In this document: piece after piece, positions 1 through 8,071 of the stretch
Layout: every line of letters starts with the position of its first letter
How positions within the stretch are numbered: position 1 is the first letter of the stretch
From: JAJRXC01 sp047639555
Lineage (GTDB): Bacteria > Actinomycetota > Acidimicrobiia > Acidimicrobiales > Aldehydirespiratoraceae
DNA length: 64,000 nucleotides
Direction: 5' to 3'
Assembly (NCBI GenBank): GCA_047639555.1
Contig: JBLIOE010000016.1
Span: 9,018 to 73,017, forward strand
Translations under genes and position numbers: made by a program
Notes under the pieces: model-generated
Told to the model about the DNA's origin: nothing
Seen by the model: the letters and a program-made list of their open reading frames with translations, nothing else
The model's database searches: none

Positions 1-1
1 T

Positions 2-1612
2 GATCGGGGCGTCCGAGAGGACGGACCGCTGCTGAAATGGGCGCTGCTCGTCGCCGCGGCCGGGCTCTTCTCCGCCGTCTTCCTGGGTGTTCGCCGCTAC
101 TGGGCGTTTCGCAACGCTCGGGTCATCGAAGCGCGCCTCCGTGATCGGATTTTCGCCCACATCCAACGGCTGCATTTTGCCTTCCACGACGCCAACGCCA
201 CTGGCGAGTTGATGAGCCGGGGCAACACCGACCTTCAGCACTTCCAGAACTTCATCGTGTTGGTGCCGCTGACGTTCGCCAACTTCCTGATTGTCGTCTC
301 CGTCATCGCGATCATGGTGACGCTCCAGCTCAAGCTGGCGCTGGCGGCCCTCGTGGCGTTGCCGCTCGTGAACGTGCTCGGCAAGCTCTTTGCCCAGAAC
401 CTGCAGCCGGCGATTCTTCGGGTGCAGCAGGAATCGGCCCAGCTCGCATCGGTCGTTGAAGAGACGGTGTCGGGCATTCGTGTGGTGAAGGGCTTTGGTT
501 CCGAGCCGGTGCAGGCCGAGAAGCTCTCAGTCGAGGCCGATGACGTCTACGACGCCGCGATTTGGTCGTCAGTTGTTCGTGCTCGATATCTCCCAGCAAT
601 GGAGGTGCTTCCCAACATCGGCCTGATCACGGTGCTCGGCTACGGCGGCCACCTTGTGCTCAACGGTGAGATGACGGTGGGCGAGTTCACTAGCTTCAAT
701 ATCTACGTGATCATGCTGATCCAGCCGCTCCGGATGCTCGGCATGATCGTGGCCAATGGTCAACGAGCGGCGGTCGCCGGTGTTCGCATCCGCGAGGTGC
801 TCGGCACCGCTCCCGCGATCGTCGACTCACTCGAGCCCGCCCGGCTGCCCACCGAAGGTCAACTCGGTCGCGTGGAGCTGCACGATGTCGACTTCGACTA
901 CCACGCCAACACGGGAGCTGGAGTGCTCCGCGGCCTCTCGCTGACCGTCGAGCCTGGCGAGTCCGTGGCCCTCGTGGGTCCGACCGGATCAGGCAAGAGC
1001 ACGGTGGCGCGACTACTGCCACGGTTCTACGACGTTGACGGCGGCGAGGTGCTGCTCGACGGCATCAACGTGCGAGACGTGCGGCGCGAGGAGTTACGCA
1101 AGGCGGTTGGCATTGTGTTCGAGGAGACCTTCCTCTTCTCGTCGTCGGTTCGCGACAACGTCGCGTTTGCGGACCCGGAAGCCACCCAGGAACAGGTCGA
1201 ACGGGCGGCACGATTGGCGGGCGCCCATGACTTCATCGTCGATATGCCCGAGGGTTACGACACCGAAATCGGCGAACGCGGCTTCTCGCTCTCGGGTGGA
1301 CAACGCCAACGCATCGCAATCGCCCGAGCGATCCTGGCCGACCCCCGGGTGCTCATTCTCGATGACGCCACGTCGGCGGTAGATCCAACGAAAGAACACG
1401 AGATTCGCGACGCGCTCAGCGAAGTGATGGCGAACCGAACCACGATCGTCATCGCCCACCGCCCGGCCACGATTGCGCTGGCCGACCGAGTGGTGCTGCT
1501 CGATGAGGGGCGCATCGTTGCCTCGGGTACCCACAGCGAACTGCTGGCCTCCAGCGAGCGTTACCGTGAAGTGCTCGCCGCCGATCGAGATGAGCCGGAG
1601 CCCGGCTCATGA
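2..1612 (+). CDS. ABC exporter half-transporter, subunit A (5' end outside window)
   Basis: Fused membrane plus ATPase subunit of a lipid or multidrug type ABC exporter. The frame is open from base 2, so the true start lies upstream; 536 residues are visible. The membrane part occupies about residues 1-280. The ATPase part has Walker A GPTGSGKST near residue 325, signature LSGGQ near 430 and Walker B ILDDATSAVD near 452, followed by an H-loop (IAHRPAT). Two ATPase residues are unusual: the Q-loop glutamine is replaced by Glu (VFEETFLF) and the catalytic Glu after Walker B is Asp. These mark a degenerate ATP site of the kind seen in heterodimeric exporters. Its stop codon overlaps the start of the next gene (ATGATG), so both subunits are probably co-translated. 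The substrate cannot be told. Confidence 0.93.
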   Translation, partial: DRGVREDGPLLKWALLVAAAGLFSAVFLGVRRYWAFRNARVIEARLRDRIFAHIQRLHFAFHDANATGELMSRGNTDLQHFQNFIVLVPLTFANFLIVVSVIAIMVTLQLKLALAALVALPLVNVLGKLFAQNLQPAILRVQQESAQLASVVEETVSGIRVVKGFGSEPVQAEKLSVEADDVYDAAIWSSVVRARYLPAMEVLPNIGLITVLGYGGHLVLNGEMTVGEFTSFNIYVIMLIQPLRMLGMIVANGQRAAVAGVRIREVLGTAPAIVDSLEPARLPTEGQLGRVELHDVDFDYHANTGAGVLRGLSLTVEPGESVALVGPTGSGKSTVARLLPRFYDVDGGEVLLDGINVRDVRREELRKAVGIVFEETFLFSSSVRDNVAFADPEATQEQVERAARLAGAHDFIVDMPEGYDTEIGERGFSLSGGQRQRIAIARAILADPRVLILDDATSAVDPTKEHEIRDALSEVMANRTTIVIAHRPATIALADRVVLLDEGRIVASGTHSELLASSERYREVLAADRDEPEPGS

Positions 1613-3396
1613 TGCACGTCCACTCTGCCGAGGATGGCGAAGAGCTGGGCCTCGACGGCACCCGCACGGTCATGCGCCGCACCGCCGAAATGCTGCTCCC
1701 GTATCGCCGGTCGGCCCGCAACGCGATGGTGCTCCTGGTCATCTGGACCTTGACGATGTTGGCCGGCCCGTTGATCGTTCGCTTTGGCATCGACGAAGGA
1801 CTCGCGAAGGAGAACGTCGGCAATCTCAACGTTGCCATCGGGCTCTACATCGGTGTCGCGATCGTCAGCTATTTCTGCTTCAGACGGTCCATCATTCTCC
1901 TGGCCCGGGTGGGCGAGAGCTTCCTGCGTGACATGCGCAATCGAGTGTTCGGCAAGCTGCTGCGGCAGTCGATGTCGTTCTACGACACCGAAAAGTCGGG
2001 CGTGCTCGTCAGCCGGATGACGTCCGATGTCGACTCGCTCCAAGAGCTCGTGCAGTTCGGGCTCCTCATGTTCACCAGCGCGGCCCTGCTGCTCATCGGC
2101 AGCGCGGTGATCCTCACGATCTTGTCGTGGAAGCTGATGCTTCTCTGCATGCTCGCGATGCCGTTCGTGGTCATCGCCAGCATCAAGTTCCAGCGCGATT
2201 CGAAGAAGGCCTACTCGCTCGTTCGCGACGGCATCGCTGAGACCCTCTCGGGTCTACAAGAGGGCATCTCGGGTGTCCGCGTCGTGCAGGCCTTCGCCCG
2301 CGAAGAGGTGGAGTCCCGCAAGTTCTCCGTGGCGAACCGAGACCTCTACCGAACGCACATGAACTCGGTGAAGATCCAGTGCTGGTACCTGCCGATCGTG
2401 GAGTTTGCCGGTGCGGCCACCACGGCCCTTGCCCTCGGCGTGGGCGGTTGGATGGCCAGCAACGGTGACCTTTCGCTCGGCACGGTTGTTGCGTTCATCC
2501 TCCTCCTGAGCACCCTCTTTGAGCCGGTCCAGCAACTCAGCCAGCTCTTCAACATGGTTCAGTCGGCCACGGCCTCGCTCAACAAGCTCTACGGCTTACT
2601 TGACTCGGAGATTGAGATCGACGACCGCACCGACTCGGTCGACCTCGATGCCACCGGTGACATCCGGATCTCGGGCGTCGACTTTGCGTACGGCTCAGGG
2701 GCCAACGTGCTCTCGGCGGTTGACCTCGAGATTGCGGCGGGCGAACGCGTGGCATTCGTGGGGCCGACCGGCGCCGGCAAGTCGACCCTCGCGAAGCTCA
2801 TCGCCCGTTTCTACGACCCCACCGCGGGCACGATCCGCATCGGCGACACCGACCTCCGGGACGCATCGATTTCATCGCTCCGTAAGGGCATCGTTGTTGT
2901 GCCCCAGGAGGGTTACCTGTTCTCGGGGACGGTGGCCGACAACATCCGCGTCGCCCGGCCAGGGGCATCCGACGAAGATGTCGTTGCCGCCCTCGACCGC
3001 ATTGGTGTGTTGGCCCGCTTCGACCAACTGCCTGATGGGTTGGCCACCGAGGTGCAAGAGCGCGGTAGCCGTCTCTCCGCGGGCGAGAAACAGCTCGTCT
3101 CGCTCGCCCGGGCGGCACTGGCTGACCCGGCCGTGCTCATCCTCGACGAGGCCACCTCGTCAGTCGACCCGGGCACGGAAGCGATCGTCGAGAGCGCGAT
3201 GGAGACCCTCATGGAAGGCCGCACTGTTATCGCGATCGCCCATCGTCTGTCGACCTCACAGCGCTGCGACCGGGTGGCAGTGGTGGCCGACGGTGAACTC
3301 GCCGAACTTGGCACCCACGATGACCTCGTCGCCGCCGGCGGTCATTACGCCGAGCTCTACTCGGCCTGGGTCAGCGGTCTCGGCGAAGCCAACTGA
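1609..3396 (+). CDS. ABC exporter half-transporter, subunit B
   Basis: Complete 595-residue half-transporter, partner of the preceding gene. The N-terminal membrane domain (about residues 40-330) is followed by an ATPase domain with Walker A GPTGAGKST near residue 387, a normal Q-loop (VVPQEGYLF), Walker B VLILDEATSSVD near 507 with the catalytic Glu present, and an H-loop (IAHRLST). The signature is LSAGE instead of LSGGQ. In a dimer this deviant signature would face the degenerate Walker B of subunit A, giving one weak and one competent ATP site. The start overlaps the upstream stop. Lipid, peptide or drug export are all possible from family knowledge. Confidence 0.93.
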   Translation: MMHVHSAEDGEELGLDGTRTVMRRTAEMLLPYRRSARNAMVLLVIWTLTMLAGPLIVRFGIDEGLAKENVGNLNVAIGLYIGVAIVSYFCFRRSIILLARVGESFLRDMRNRVFGKLLRQSMSFYDTEKSGVLVSRMTSDVDSLQELVQFGLLMFTSAALLLIGSAVILTILSWKLMLLCMLAMPFVVIASIKFQRDSKKAYSLVRDGIAETLSGLQEGISGVRVVQAFAREEVESRKFSVANRDLYRTHMNSVKIQCWYLPIVEFAGAATTALALGVGGWMASNGDLSLGTVVAFILLLSTLFEPVQQLSQLFNMVQSATASLNKLYGLLDSEIEIDDRTDSVDLDATGDIRISGVDFAYGSGANVLSAVDLEIAAGERVAFVGPTGAGKSTLAKLIARFYDPTAGTIRIGDTDLRDASISSLRKGIVVVPQEGYLFSGTVADNIRVARPGASDEDVVAALDRIGVLARFDQLPDGLATEVQERGSRLSAGEKQLVSLARAALADPAVLILDEATSSVDPGTEAIVESAMETLMEGRTVIAIAHRLSTSQRCDRVAVVADGELAELGTHDDLVAAGGHYAELYSAWVSGLGEAN

Positions 3397-3439
3397 GCGA
3401 GGATTCGCAGCGTCGACAGCTCACAGGTTAGATAGAGGC

Positions 3440-3931
3440 ATGACTTCCGACGCCATGACCCTTGAAGACCTTGTCGATCTCGAACTCATCAAGCAGGTCA
3501 AGTACAAGTACCTCCGGGTGCTCGATCAGCACCTGTTCGATGAGATGCGCGACGTGCTCACCGAAGATGTGCAGGCTCGCTACAGCGATGGCAAGTACAG
3601 CTTCAACGGCGTGGAAGCCGTGGTGGCGTTCCTCCACGAATCGATGGGCTCCGAGCAGTTTCTCTCGAGCCACTCGGTGCATCACCCCGAGATCACGCTC
3701 AACGGCGATGGCACCGCTACCGGCATCTGGAAGCTCGAAGACAACGTGATCATCGGCGAGCACAAGATCAACCTTCGGGGCGCCGCGTTCTACTACGACA
3801 CCTACGTGAAGACCGATGCTGGCTGGCGAATCAGCGAGACCGGCTACAAGCGGATTTACGAAGAGATGCACCCGCAGTCAGGCATCGACGGGCTGGCGCT
3901 GGTTGCCGACTGGTTTACGGGCGAGGACTGA
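3440..3931 (+). CDS. SnoaL/NTF2-like small protein
   Basis: 163-residue protein of the SnoaL-like NTF2 fold, a cone-shaped alpha-beta barrel used by dehydratases, isomerases and polyketide cyclases, and also by non-enzymatic binding proteins. Features that fit are the N-terminal helix (LIKQVKYKYLRVLDQH), the pair HSVHHPEI in the middle, and the closing strand with GWRISETGYKRIYEEM. The ATG at 3440 was chosen because the family similarity starts only a few residues later; a longer reading frame upstream overlaps the ABC gene and is spurious. It lies 43 bp after the ABC gene and converges on the esterase gene. The substrate is unknown. Confidence 0.8.
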   Translation: MTSDAMTLEDLVDLELIKQVKYKYLRVLDQHLFDEMRDVLTEDVQARYSDGKYSFNGVEAVVAFLHESMGSEQFLSSHSVHHPEITLNGDGTATGIWKLEDNVIIGEHKINLRGAAFYYDTYVKTDAGWRISETGYKRIYEEMHPQSGIDGLALVADWFTGED

Positions 3932-3935
3932 TTTG

Positions 3936-4961
3936 TCAGGTGTTGCTCATGGGGTGGGACTTGAACCACTCCCATGCGATCGCCGTGGCATCGATATCGG
4001 TGGTTGTGTAGCCGAGAATCGTGGCGAGCGGTTCTGGGAGCGGCGTGCCGGGCCAAGTGTGACCCCCGCCGTCGACGATGTAGAACTCGACGTCCGCTCC
4101 TTCGGGGCACGACCAGACCTGGCGTTCGACCTCGTCGCTCACGGCCTCTGTGGCCGGCGTGTCCACGCAGCCGTTGTCGGCGGCCCAACCGGCGACCCGC
4201 TCGGGAATATCCTCGAAGTTCACGACGCCATCGGCCGTGCCGTGGAAGTGGAGAACAGGCACGTCACGATCGGTTGCACAGTCGCGATTCCACGTGAGCC
4301 CGGTGACCGAAGCAATCGCGGCGATGCGTTCCGGCATGCTGCAAGCGAGCTGGCCGCTCATGAAGCCGCCGTTCGACATGCCGGTCGAGAACACCCGGTC
4401 AAGGTCGACGCAACGGCTCACTTCGACCGCGTCGAGGAGCTCGTGGACGAACTGCACGTCGTTGACGACCGTGTCGGAGACCAGCGAACTCGAGTTCCAG
4501 AACGGCACGCCCGTCGCGTTTTCGGTGCCTTGCGGTGTGACGACGATGAAGGTTTCGGTGTCGGCGAGTGGCTCAAGACGGCTGAGGTTCACCTGGGCAT
4601 CAATGTTGCTCGTGAGTCCGTGGAAGTTCAGGACGACGGGCGTGGCGGCATCGGCGTCGTATCCGGCGGGTGTGTGAAGGCGATAGTCGCGGGTGAGGCC
4701 ATCGGTGGTGTCGAGCGTGAGCGACTCCGCCCCGTTCGCGACGACGGCGCCACAGCCGGCGCTGACTCGGGTGACCGGCGCGGGCGCAGCGGTTGGCGGA
4801 GGAGTGGTTGTCGAGGTGGTGACGCTGTCGGGCGCGGTTGTCGCCGGAGCGGCCGTCGTGGTCGTCGTTGGGGAAGTGTCGTCGCCGCTGTCGTCGCTGC
4901 ATGCCCCAGCGATCAAGGTGATCGCGAAGAGGGCGCTCATCAGACGGGTTCGAGTAGTCAT
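3936..4961 (-). CDS. Secreted lipoprotein of the PHB-depolymerase/LpqC esterase family
   Basis: 341-residue alpha/beta hydrolase predicted to be exported and lipid-anchored. The N-terminus has a positively charged start, a hydrophobic stretch and a lipobox-like LIAGAC near residue 19, followed by a Ser/Thr/Pro-rich linker. The hydrolase part shows the oxyanion region LNFHGLTSN, nucleophile elbow GMSNGG, an acidic residue in HFHGTADG and the catalytic His in GGGHTWPG, typical of the polyhydroxybutyrate depolymerase (LpqC) family; feruloyl or acetyl esters are other possible substrates. The ATG at 4961 is preferred over 4967 because AAGG lies six bases before it. It converges on the SnoaL gene with a 4-bp gap. 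A decayed relative lies at 6743-7296. Confidence 0.88.
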   Translation of the reverse strand: MTTRTRLMSALFAITLIAGACSDDSGDDTSPTTTTTAAPATTAPDSVTTSTTTPPPTAAPAPVTRVSAGCGAVVANGAESLTLDTTDGLTRDYRLHTPAGYDADAATPVVLNFHGLTSNIDAQVNLSRLEPLADTETFIVVTPQGTENATGVPFWNSSSLVSDTVVNDVQFVHELLDAVEVSRCVDLDRVFSTGMSNGGFMSGQLACSMPERIAAIASVTGLTWNRDCATDRDVPVLHFHGTADGVVNFEDIPERVAGWAADNGCVDTPATEAVSDEVERQVWSCPEGADVEFYIVDGGGHTWPGTPLPEPLATILGYTTTDIDATAIAWEWFKSHPMSNT

Positions 4962-5022
4962 GATCATCCTTGCCGTTGGGCGTCGTGGGTGAGGAGCATA
5001 GGGATTGCGCGACGCTGGGGCC

Positions 5023-5290
5023 GTGGCGAGTCTCCCTGAAACCATTCAATCCGAGGTGTGCGAGGTAGTTCGTGCGCTCGCCATGACCCACCCCGAGACT
5101 GAGGAGGGTTCGGCCTGCGTCAACCATGCCTTTAAGGCGGGCGGCAAGAATTTTGCGTTCCTCGGTGAGAAGGATGCCGAGGTGAGGCTGCGCTTGAAGT
5201 TCGAAGAGTCGATCGCTGACCTCGAGAAGCGCGCGAAGAAGGAGCCGGATTGGAAGAAGATCGTCGCTCTGCTTGACGATCAGCGCCTAG
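5023..5290 (+). pseudogene. Orphan N-terminal fragment, weakly MmcQ/YjbR-like, no stop before antisense gene
   Basis: A GTG-initiated frame codes for about 88 plausible residues (MTHPETEEGSACVNHAFKAG and then GGKNFAFLGEK), reminiscent of the small MmcQ/YjbR family, but the usual C-terminal half is absent. The frame stays open to 6084 only because it runs antisense to the acetoacetate-decarboxylase-like gene at 5287-6057, which is the credible coding strand there. A TAG in another frame at 5288-5290 would close the gene if one frameshift is assumed. I read it as a gene that lost its 3' end or as a sequencing frameshift. The family assignment is weak. Confidence 0.4.
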
Positions 5291-6057
5291 TGGCGTGGGC
5301 CGCCGCGTTCGCCGGGCCAGCGGCTGCCGCCGATGACGTCGGCGTATGGCCAGAATGCATCCGGATCGAGCGGTCCGGCGTTGGTGATCACCCGGGCCTT
5401 CGCCTGATGGGTCACGAGCTGCGCCGAGAGCACTTCGTTGACGGGAAGGTAACGAGCTGCCGGGTCCCACGGGCTATCACGAAGGAGGAGATCGCCGTCA
5501 AGCTCTTCGACATGCTTCTGTTCGAAGGTCGTGGCGACGTCGACGACGACGGGAGCGAAGTCGTACTGCTTCTCGATATTGCCGATCTTGCGGGAGTACT
5601 TCGTCCACCACTCGTGTTCGGTGAAGTCGCCCTCGACCACGTCGCCGGGGCCGGTGACGTCGCCGGAGTATTCGGCGAACGTGTAGCCCTGATGGGTGGC
5701 CCGAGCACCGACGTGGTCGCCGAGCCGGAAGTAGTTGATGTCGCAAAGGAACTTGGGCTGACCGTTGATCTCGCCGCTGTTGTGCACGGCGGCTTCCTGG
5801 TCGATTCCCATGCCGAGGTTGTACTGGCCGGCAACGCCCTGCCATTCGGCCGAGATCTTGATGCTGATCCCGAACTCGGGTTCGTTGAGGATCGGGATGC
5901 AATACACGCCGACCTGCACGACGTTGTCGAGGGCGGTGAGGCCCGGCGGCAACAGCGGCGCGATATTCGATTCGTCGGTTGTGTACTTGACTACGAGCTT
6001 GGGCCAACCGGCGATCTCACCGGGATTGGACTTCAAGGCATCTGCAACATCGGACAT
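5287..6057 (-). CDS. Acetoacetate decarboxylase (ADC)-like protein
   Basis: 256-residue protein of the acetoacetate decarboxylase fold. Visible features are the early PPGLTALDNVVQVGVY, the central NSGEINGQPKFLCDI that aligns with the region carrying the Schiff-base lysine in true decarboxylases, and the downstream sheet with FTEHEWWTKYSR. Whether this lysine is the catalytic one cannot be decided by eye; many family members are uncharacterised and act on other beta-keto acids or as lyases. The ATG at 6057 has a strong GGGAGG ribosome site. The product converges on the orphan fragment at 5023-5290. Confidence 0.82.
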   Translation of the reverse strand: MSDVADALKSNPGEIAGWPKLVVKYTTDESNIAPLLPPGLTALDNVVQVGVYCIPILNEPEFGISIKISAEWQGVAGQYNLGMGIDQEAAVHNSGEINGQPKFLCDINYFRLGDHVGARATHQGYTFAEYSGDVTGPGDVVEGDFTEHEWWTKYSRKIGNIEKQYDFAPVVVDVATTFEQKHVEELDGDLLLRDSPWDPAARYLPVNEVLSAQLVTHQAKARVITNAGPLDPDAFWPYADVIGGSRWPGERGGPRH

Positions 6058-6183
6058 GTGGAGACCTCCCTCACATTTCCCTGATGGTTACACGTCGGAG
6101 TGGGGCGATGCGAAACGCGGCTGTCACACCCCCCTCGTAGCTTCGAACTCACTTCCCCTGTGCACACCACCACAGGAGCAACC

Positions 6184-6684
6184 ATGTCCCCCGACCACAT
6201 CCTCCGTTTGCGCTTTCGAGACTGGCTGATCGAGCACGCTCTTGAGCCAGAGATCGCGGATGCCATACTGGAGACCATGCCGCCGTTCGAATGGTCTGAT
6301 ATCGCTCGCCGCCACGAGATGTCGGATGGGTTTGCTTCAGTCGAAGAACAGTTCAAGACCGTCGACGCTCGGTTCGAGCAGGTCGATGCTCGGTTTGAGC
6401 AGGTCGATGCTCGGTTTGAGCAGGTCGATGCCCGGTTCGAGCAGGTGGAAGCCCGGTTGGGCCGCGTGGAGACCCGTCTCGACTCTGTCGACCACCGTCT
6501 CGACCAGCTGGCGAGTGCGATGACGGCCGGCTTCACCGCGGTGAACGCTCGAATCGATGAACTGGGTTCCAGCCTGCAGGCGATGAGCCGGGCCATCTCG
6601 ATTGGCGCAGTGAGCCTCGGCCTTTCGGTCTTCCTGGCGATCGCGACCACGCTTGTTGTCGCCCTTGCCGATAGTGGCGCATAG
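6184..6684 (+). CDS. Coiled-coil protein with C-terminal membrane anchor
   Basis: 166-residue protein of no named family that I recognise. Residues 1-50 look globular and acidic (WLIEHALEPEIADAI). Residues about 55-115 form a continuous coiled coil in which the heptad DARFEQV is repeated nearly perfectly, continuing as EARLGRV, ETRLDSV and DHRLDQL. The C-terminus (about 140-163) is one hydrophobic membrane segment. A tail-anchored or type II coiled-coil protein is the simplest reading, similar in style to bacterial CCDC90/DUF1640-like proteins. The ATG at 6184 directly precedes the first conserved-looking segment. The repeats make length variation between strains likely. Confidence 0.72.
   Translation: MSPDHILRLRFRDWLIEHALEPEIADAILETMPPFEWSDIARRHEMSDGFASVEEQFKTVDARFEQVDARFEQVDARFEQVDARFEQVEARLGRVETRLDSVDHRLDQLASAMTAGFTAVNARIDELGSSLQAMSRAISIGAVSLGLSVFLAIATTLVVALADSGA
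6364..6447 (+). repeat. 21-bp in-frame tandem repeat, four units
   Basis: Four consecutive 21-bp units, each encoding D-A-R-F-E-Q-V, differ only at synonymous third positions (gac/gat, ctc/ccc, ttc/ttt). A fifth, diverged unit follows at 6448-6468. The near-identity at DNA level suggests recent slippage or recombination inside the coiled coil rather than slow heptad selection alone. Confidence 0.9.
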
Positions 6685-6742
6685 ATCCGGGCAGTCTCTC
6701 GGTCCTCACACTTCCTTGACAGTCGGCGGTCACACTGGAGCC

Positions 6743-7296
6743 ATGCGAACCGCTGCGCTGACGTTGGCCGTCGGCCTCGCCGCCACTGCATCTGCTGCGG
6801 ACGGCGACGTTTCGCTTCCGATTCCGGTGTCGGCCACCACCACATCGGCCGGTAGCGAGCGGCTCTACGCCGCAGCACAAGGAGCAGATCGAGTTGGACT
6901 CGATCGCCGACCGTGAGGGCTTCATCGCCGTGTATCCCGACGGCAACGGGATCACGCGTCTGCACACCTGGAACGCCGGTCCGTACTGCTGTGGAGTCGC
7001 GGCCCGACCTGGTCGGTGCGCTGATCGCGGTCGCGGCAGTGGCTTCCCCGGACCAGGTCCCGGATCGACCAGTGCCAATGCTTCAGATCTTCAGCGTCGA
7101 CGATCCCAGAGAGCGCTATGAGGGCGGTGAGGGTCCGCCATTCCCGGGGACGAATTCAACTGTGATTCATGTGGGTGCAGTGGAGGCGATCGAGGCGTGG
7201 GCCAACGCGAATCAATGCGGCGACTCGGTGACCGAGTCCGAACCCCTTGTGGCCGACAGTGGGCACATGGCGACGCGGATCGAGTGGTGCACTTGA
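6743..7296 (+). pseudogene. Decayed PHB-depolymerase/LpqC family esterase
   Basis: Three pieces in three frames together resemble one secreted esterase. From 6743 a signal-peptide-like start (MRTAALTLAVGLAATASA) runs to 6916. From about 6894 another frame reads IADREGFIAVYPDG and then LHTWNAGPYCCG, a classic LpqC segment. From about 6990 a third frame reads PDLVGALIAVAAV, then VPMLQIFSVDDPRERYEGG and a C-terminal IEAWANANQCGD with DSGHMATRIEW. The central segment with the nucleophile elbow is missing, so there are at least two frameshifts and an internal deletion. An intact relative is at 3936-4961. I am confident it is non-functional as a hydrolase; the number of lesions is approximate. Confidence 0.82.
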
Positions 7297-7299
7297 GGC

Positions 7300-7321
7300 G
7301 GTGGTCGGAGAGTCGACCACC
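7300..7321. terminator. Stem-loop between pseudogene and TetR gene
   Basis: An 8-bp perfect stem (ggtggtcg / cgaccacc) with a six-base loop sits 4 bp after the last codon of the decayed esterase. No U-run follows on either strand, so its action as an intrinsic terminator is uncertain. Confidence 0.35.
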
Positions 7322-7376
7322 GTGATCGACGCGTCGGAGGAGGTGGGGGCGTTCGCGACGCGATCTTCTCGGCCGC

Positions 7377-8012
7377 TTAGGCGACGTGATGGTCGACAAC
7401 CGCCTGCACGGTGATCTCGAACAGGGCGGCCAGGTCGGGTGACTCGCTCAGCGCGGCGACCGTTGCCGGATCGACTTCGGTTTTGCCAGCAGCCCAAAGT
7501 GCGGGCCCGCGGCGTTCCGCCGGGATTGCCGATTCGTCGCGGAGCGCCCGAACGAGGAACCCGCCAACGGTCGACAGGATTGACCGCAGTGCGTCGGCGG
7601 CCGCTTGACCGGTGAGTCCGGCCGCTTCGACTTCACGGGCGAGCGCGACCTCGAGCGGGTGCTCGAGCAACGAGGTGGTGCCGGTCTGGTGGGCGAGTGA
7701 AGTGATCGCCCGATTTTCGAGCGCACTGTCCCACACATGACGAGCGGCGGACATCACCCGATCGCGGGGTGTGTCGCCCACGATCGTTCGTTCGGCAAGC
7801 CGCTGGGACTGATGCCGGATGATCTCGGTGATGAGTTCGTCTCGAGACCCAACGTGCCAATAGATCGTGGTGGTTGTGACCTCGAGCTCGCCGGCGAGCT
7901 TTCGCATCGTAAGGGCGGCCGGTCCGTCACGCTCGACGAGGTCGAGCGCGGCGCGCACCATGTCGTCTCGATCGAGGCCGGCTCGACGGCCGGTGGAGAC
8001 AGACTTGCTCAC
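7377..8012 (-). CDS. TetR family transcriptional regulator
   Basis: 211-residue regulator. An N-terminal helix-turn-helix covers about residues 14-60, with the typical sequence AALTMRKLAGELEVTTTTIYWHVGSRDEL; the rest is an all-helical ligand-binding domain. The GTG at 8012 gives the normal short arm before the DNA-binding domain; upstream extension would run into the divergent amidohydrolase gene. The two genes start 60 bp apart with a palindrome between them, so the regulator probably controls itself and the amidohydrolase. The ligand is unknown. Confidence 0.9.
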   Translation of the reverse strand: MSKSVSTGRRAGLDRDDMVRAALDLVERDGPAALTMRKLAGELEVTTTTIYWHVGSRDELITEIIRHQSQRLAERTIVGDTPRDRVMSAARHVWDSALENRAITSLAHQTGTTSLLEHPLEVALAREVEAAGLTGQAAADALRSILSTVGGFLVRALRDESAIPAERRGPALWAAGKTEVDPATVAALSESPDLAALFEITVQAVVDHHVA

Positions 8013-8016
8013 TGGG

Positions 8017-8033
8017 CACTGACTATGACAGTG
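8017..8033. promoter_or_regulatory. Putative TetR operator in divergent promoter region
   Basis: The 17-bp element has inverted arms CACTG and CAGTG separated by seven bases, with one further symmetric C/G pair inside. It lies between the GTG of the TetR gene (8012) and the ATG of the amidohydrolase (8072), where a TetR dimer would block both promoters. Confidence 0.5.
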
Positions 8034-8071
8034 TTCTAGTTCAGCCGCAAGCCCGTGAAAGTCAGGAACCC

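Noticed and set aside
3816..5039. 407-codon plus-strand frame
   Set aside because: It is antisense to the lipoprotein esterase, which has clear catalytic motifs and a lipobox; the frame's composition is Gly/Arg/Val-rich with no motif.
6364..6468. CRISPR-like regular repeats
   Set aside because: Units are contiguous, without spacers, and code in frame for a coiled coil.
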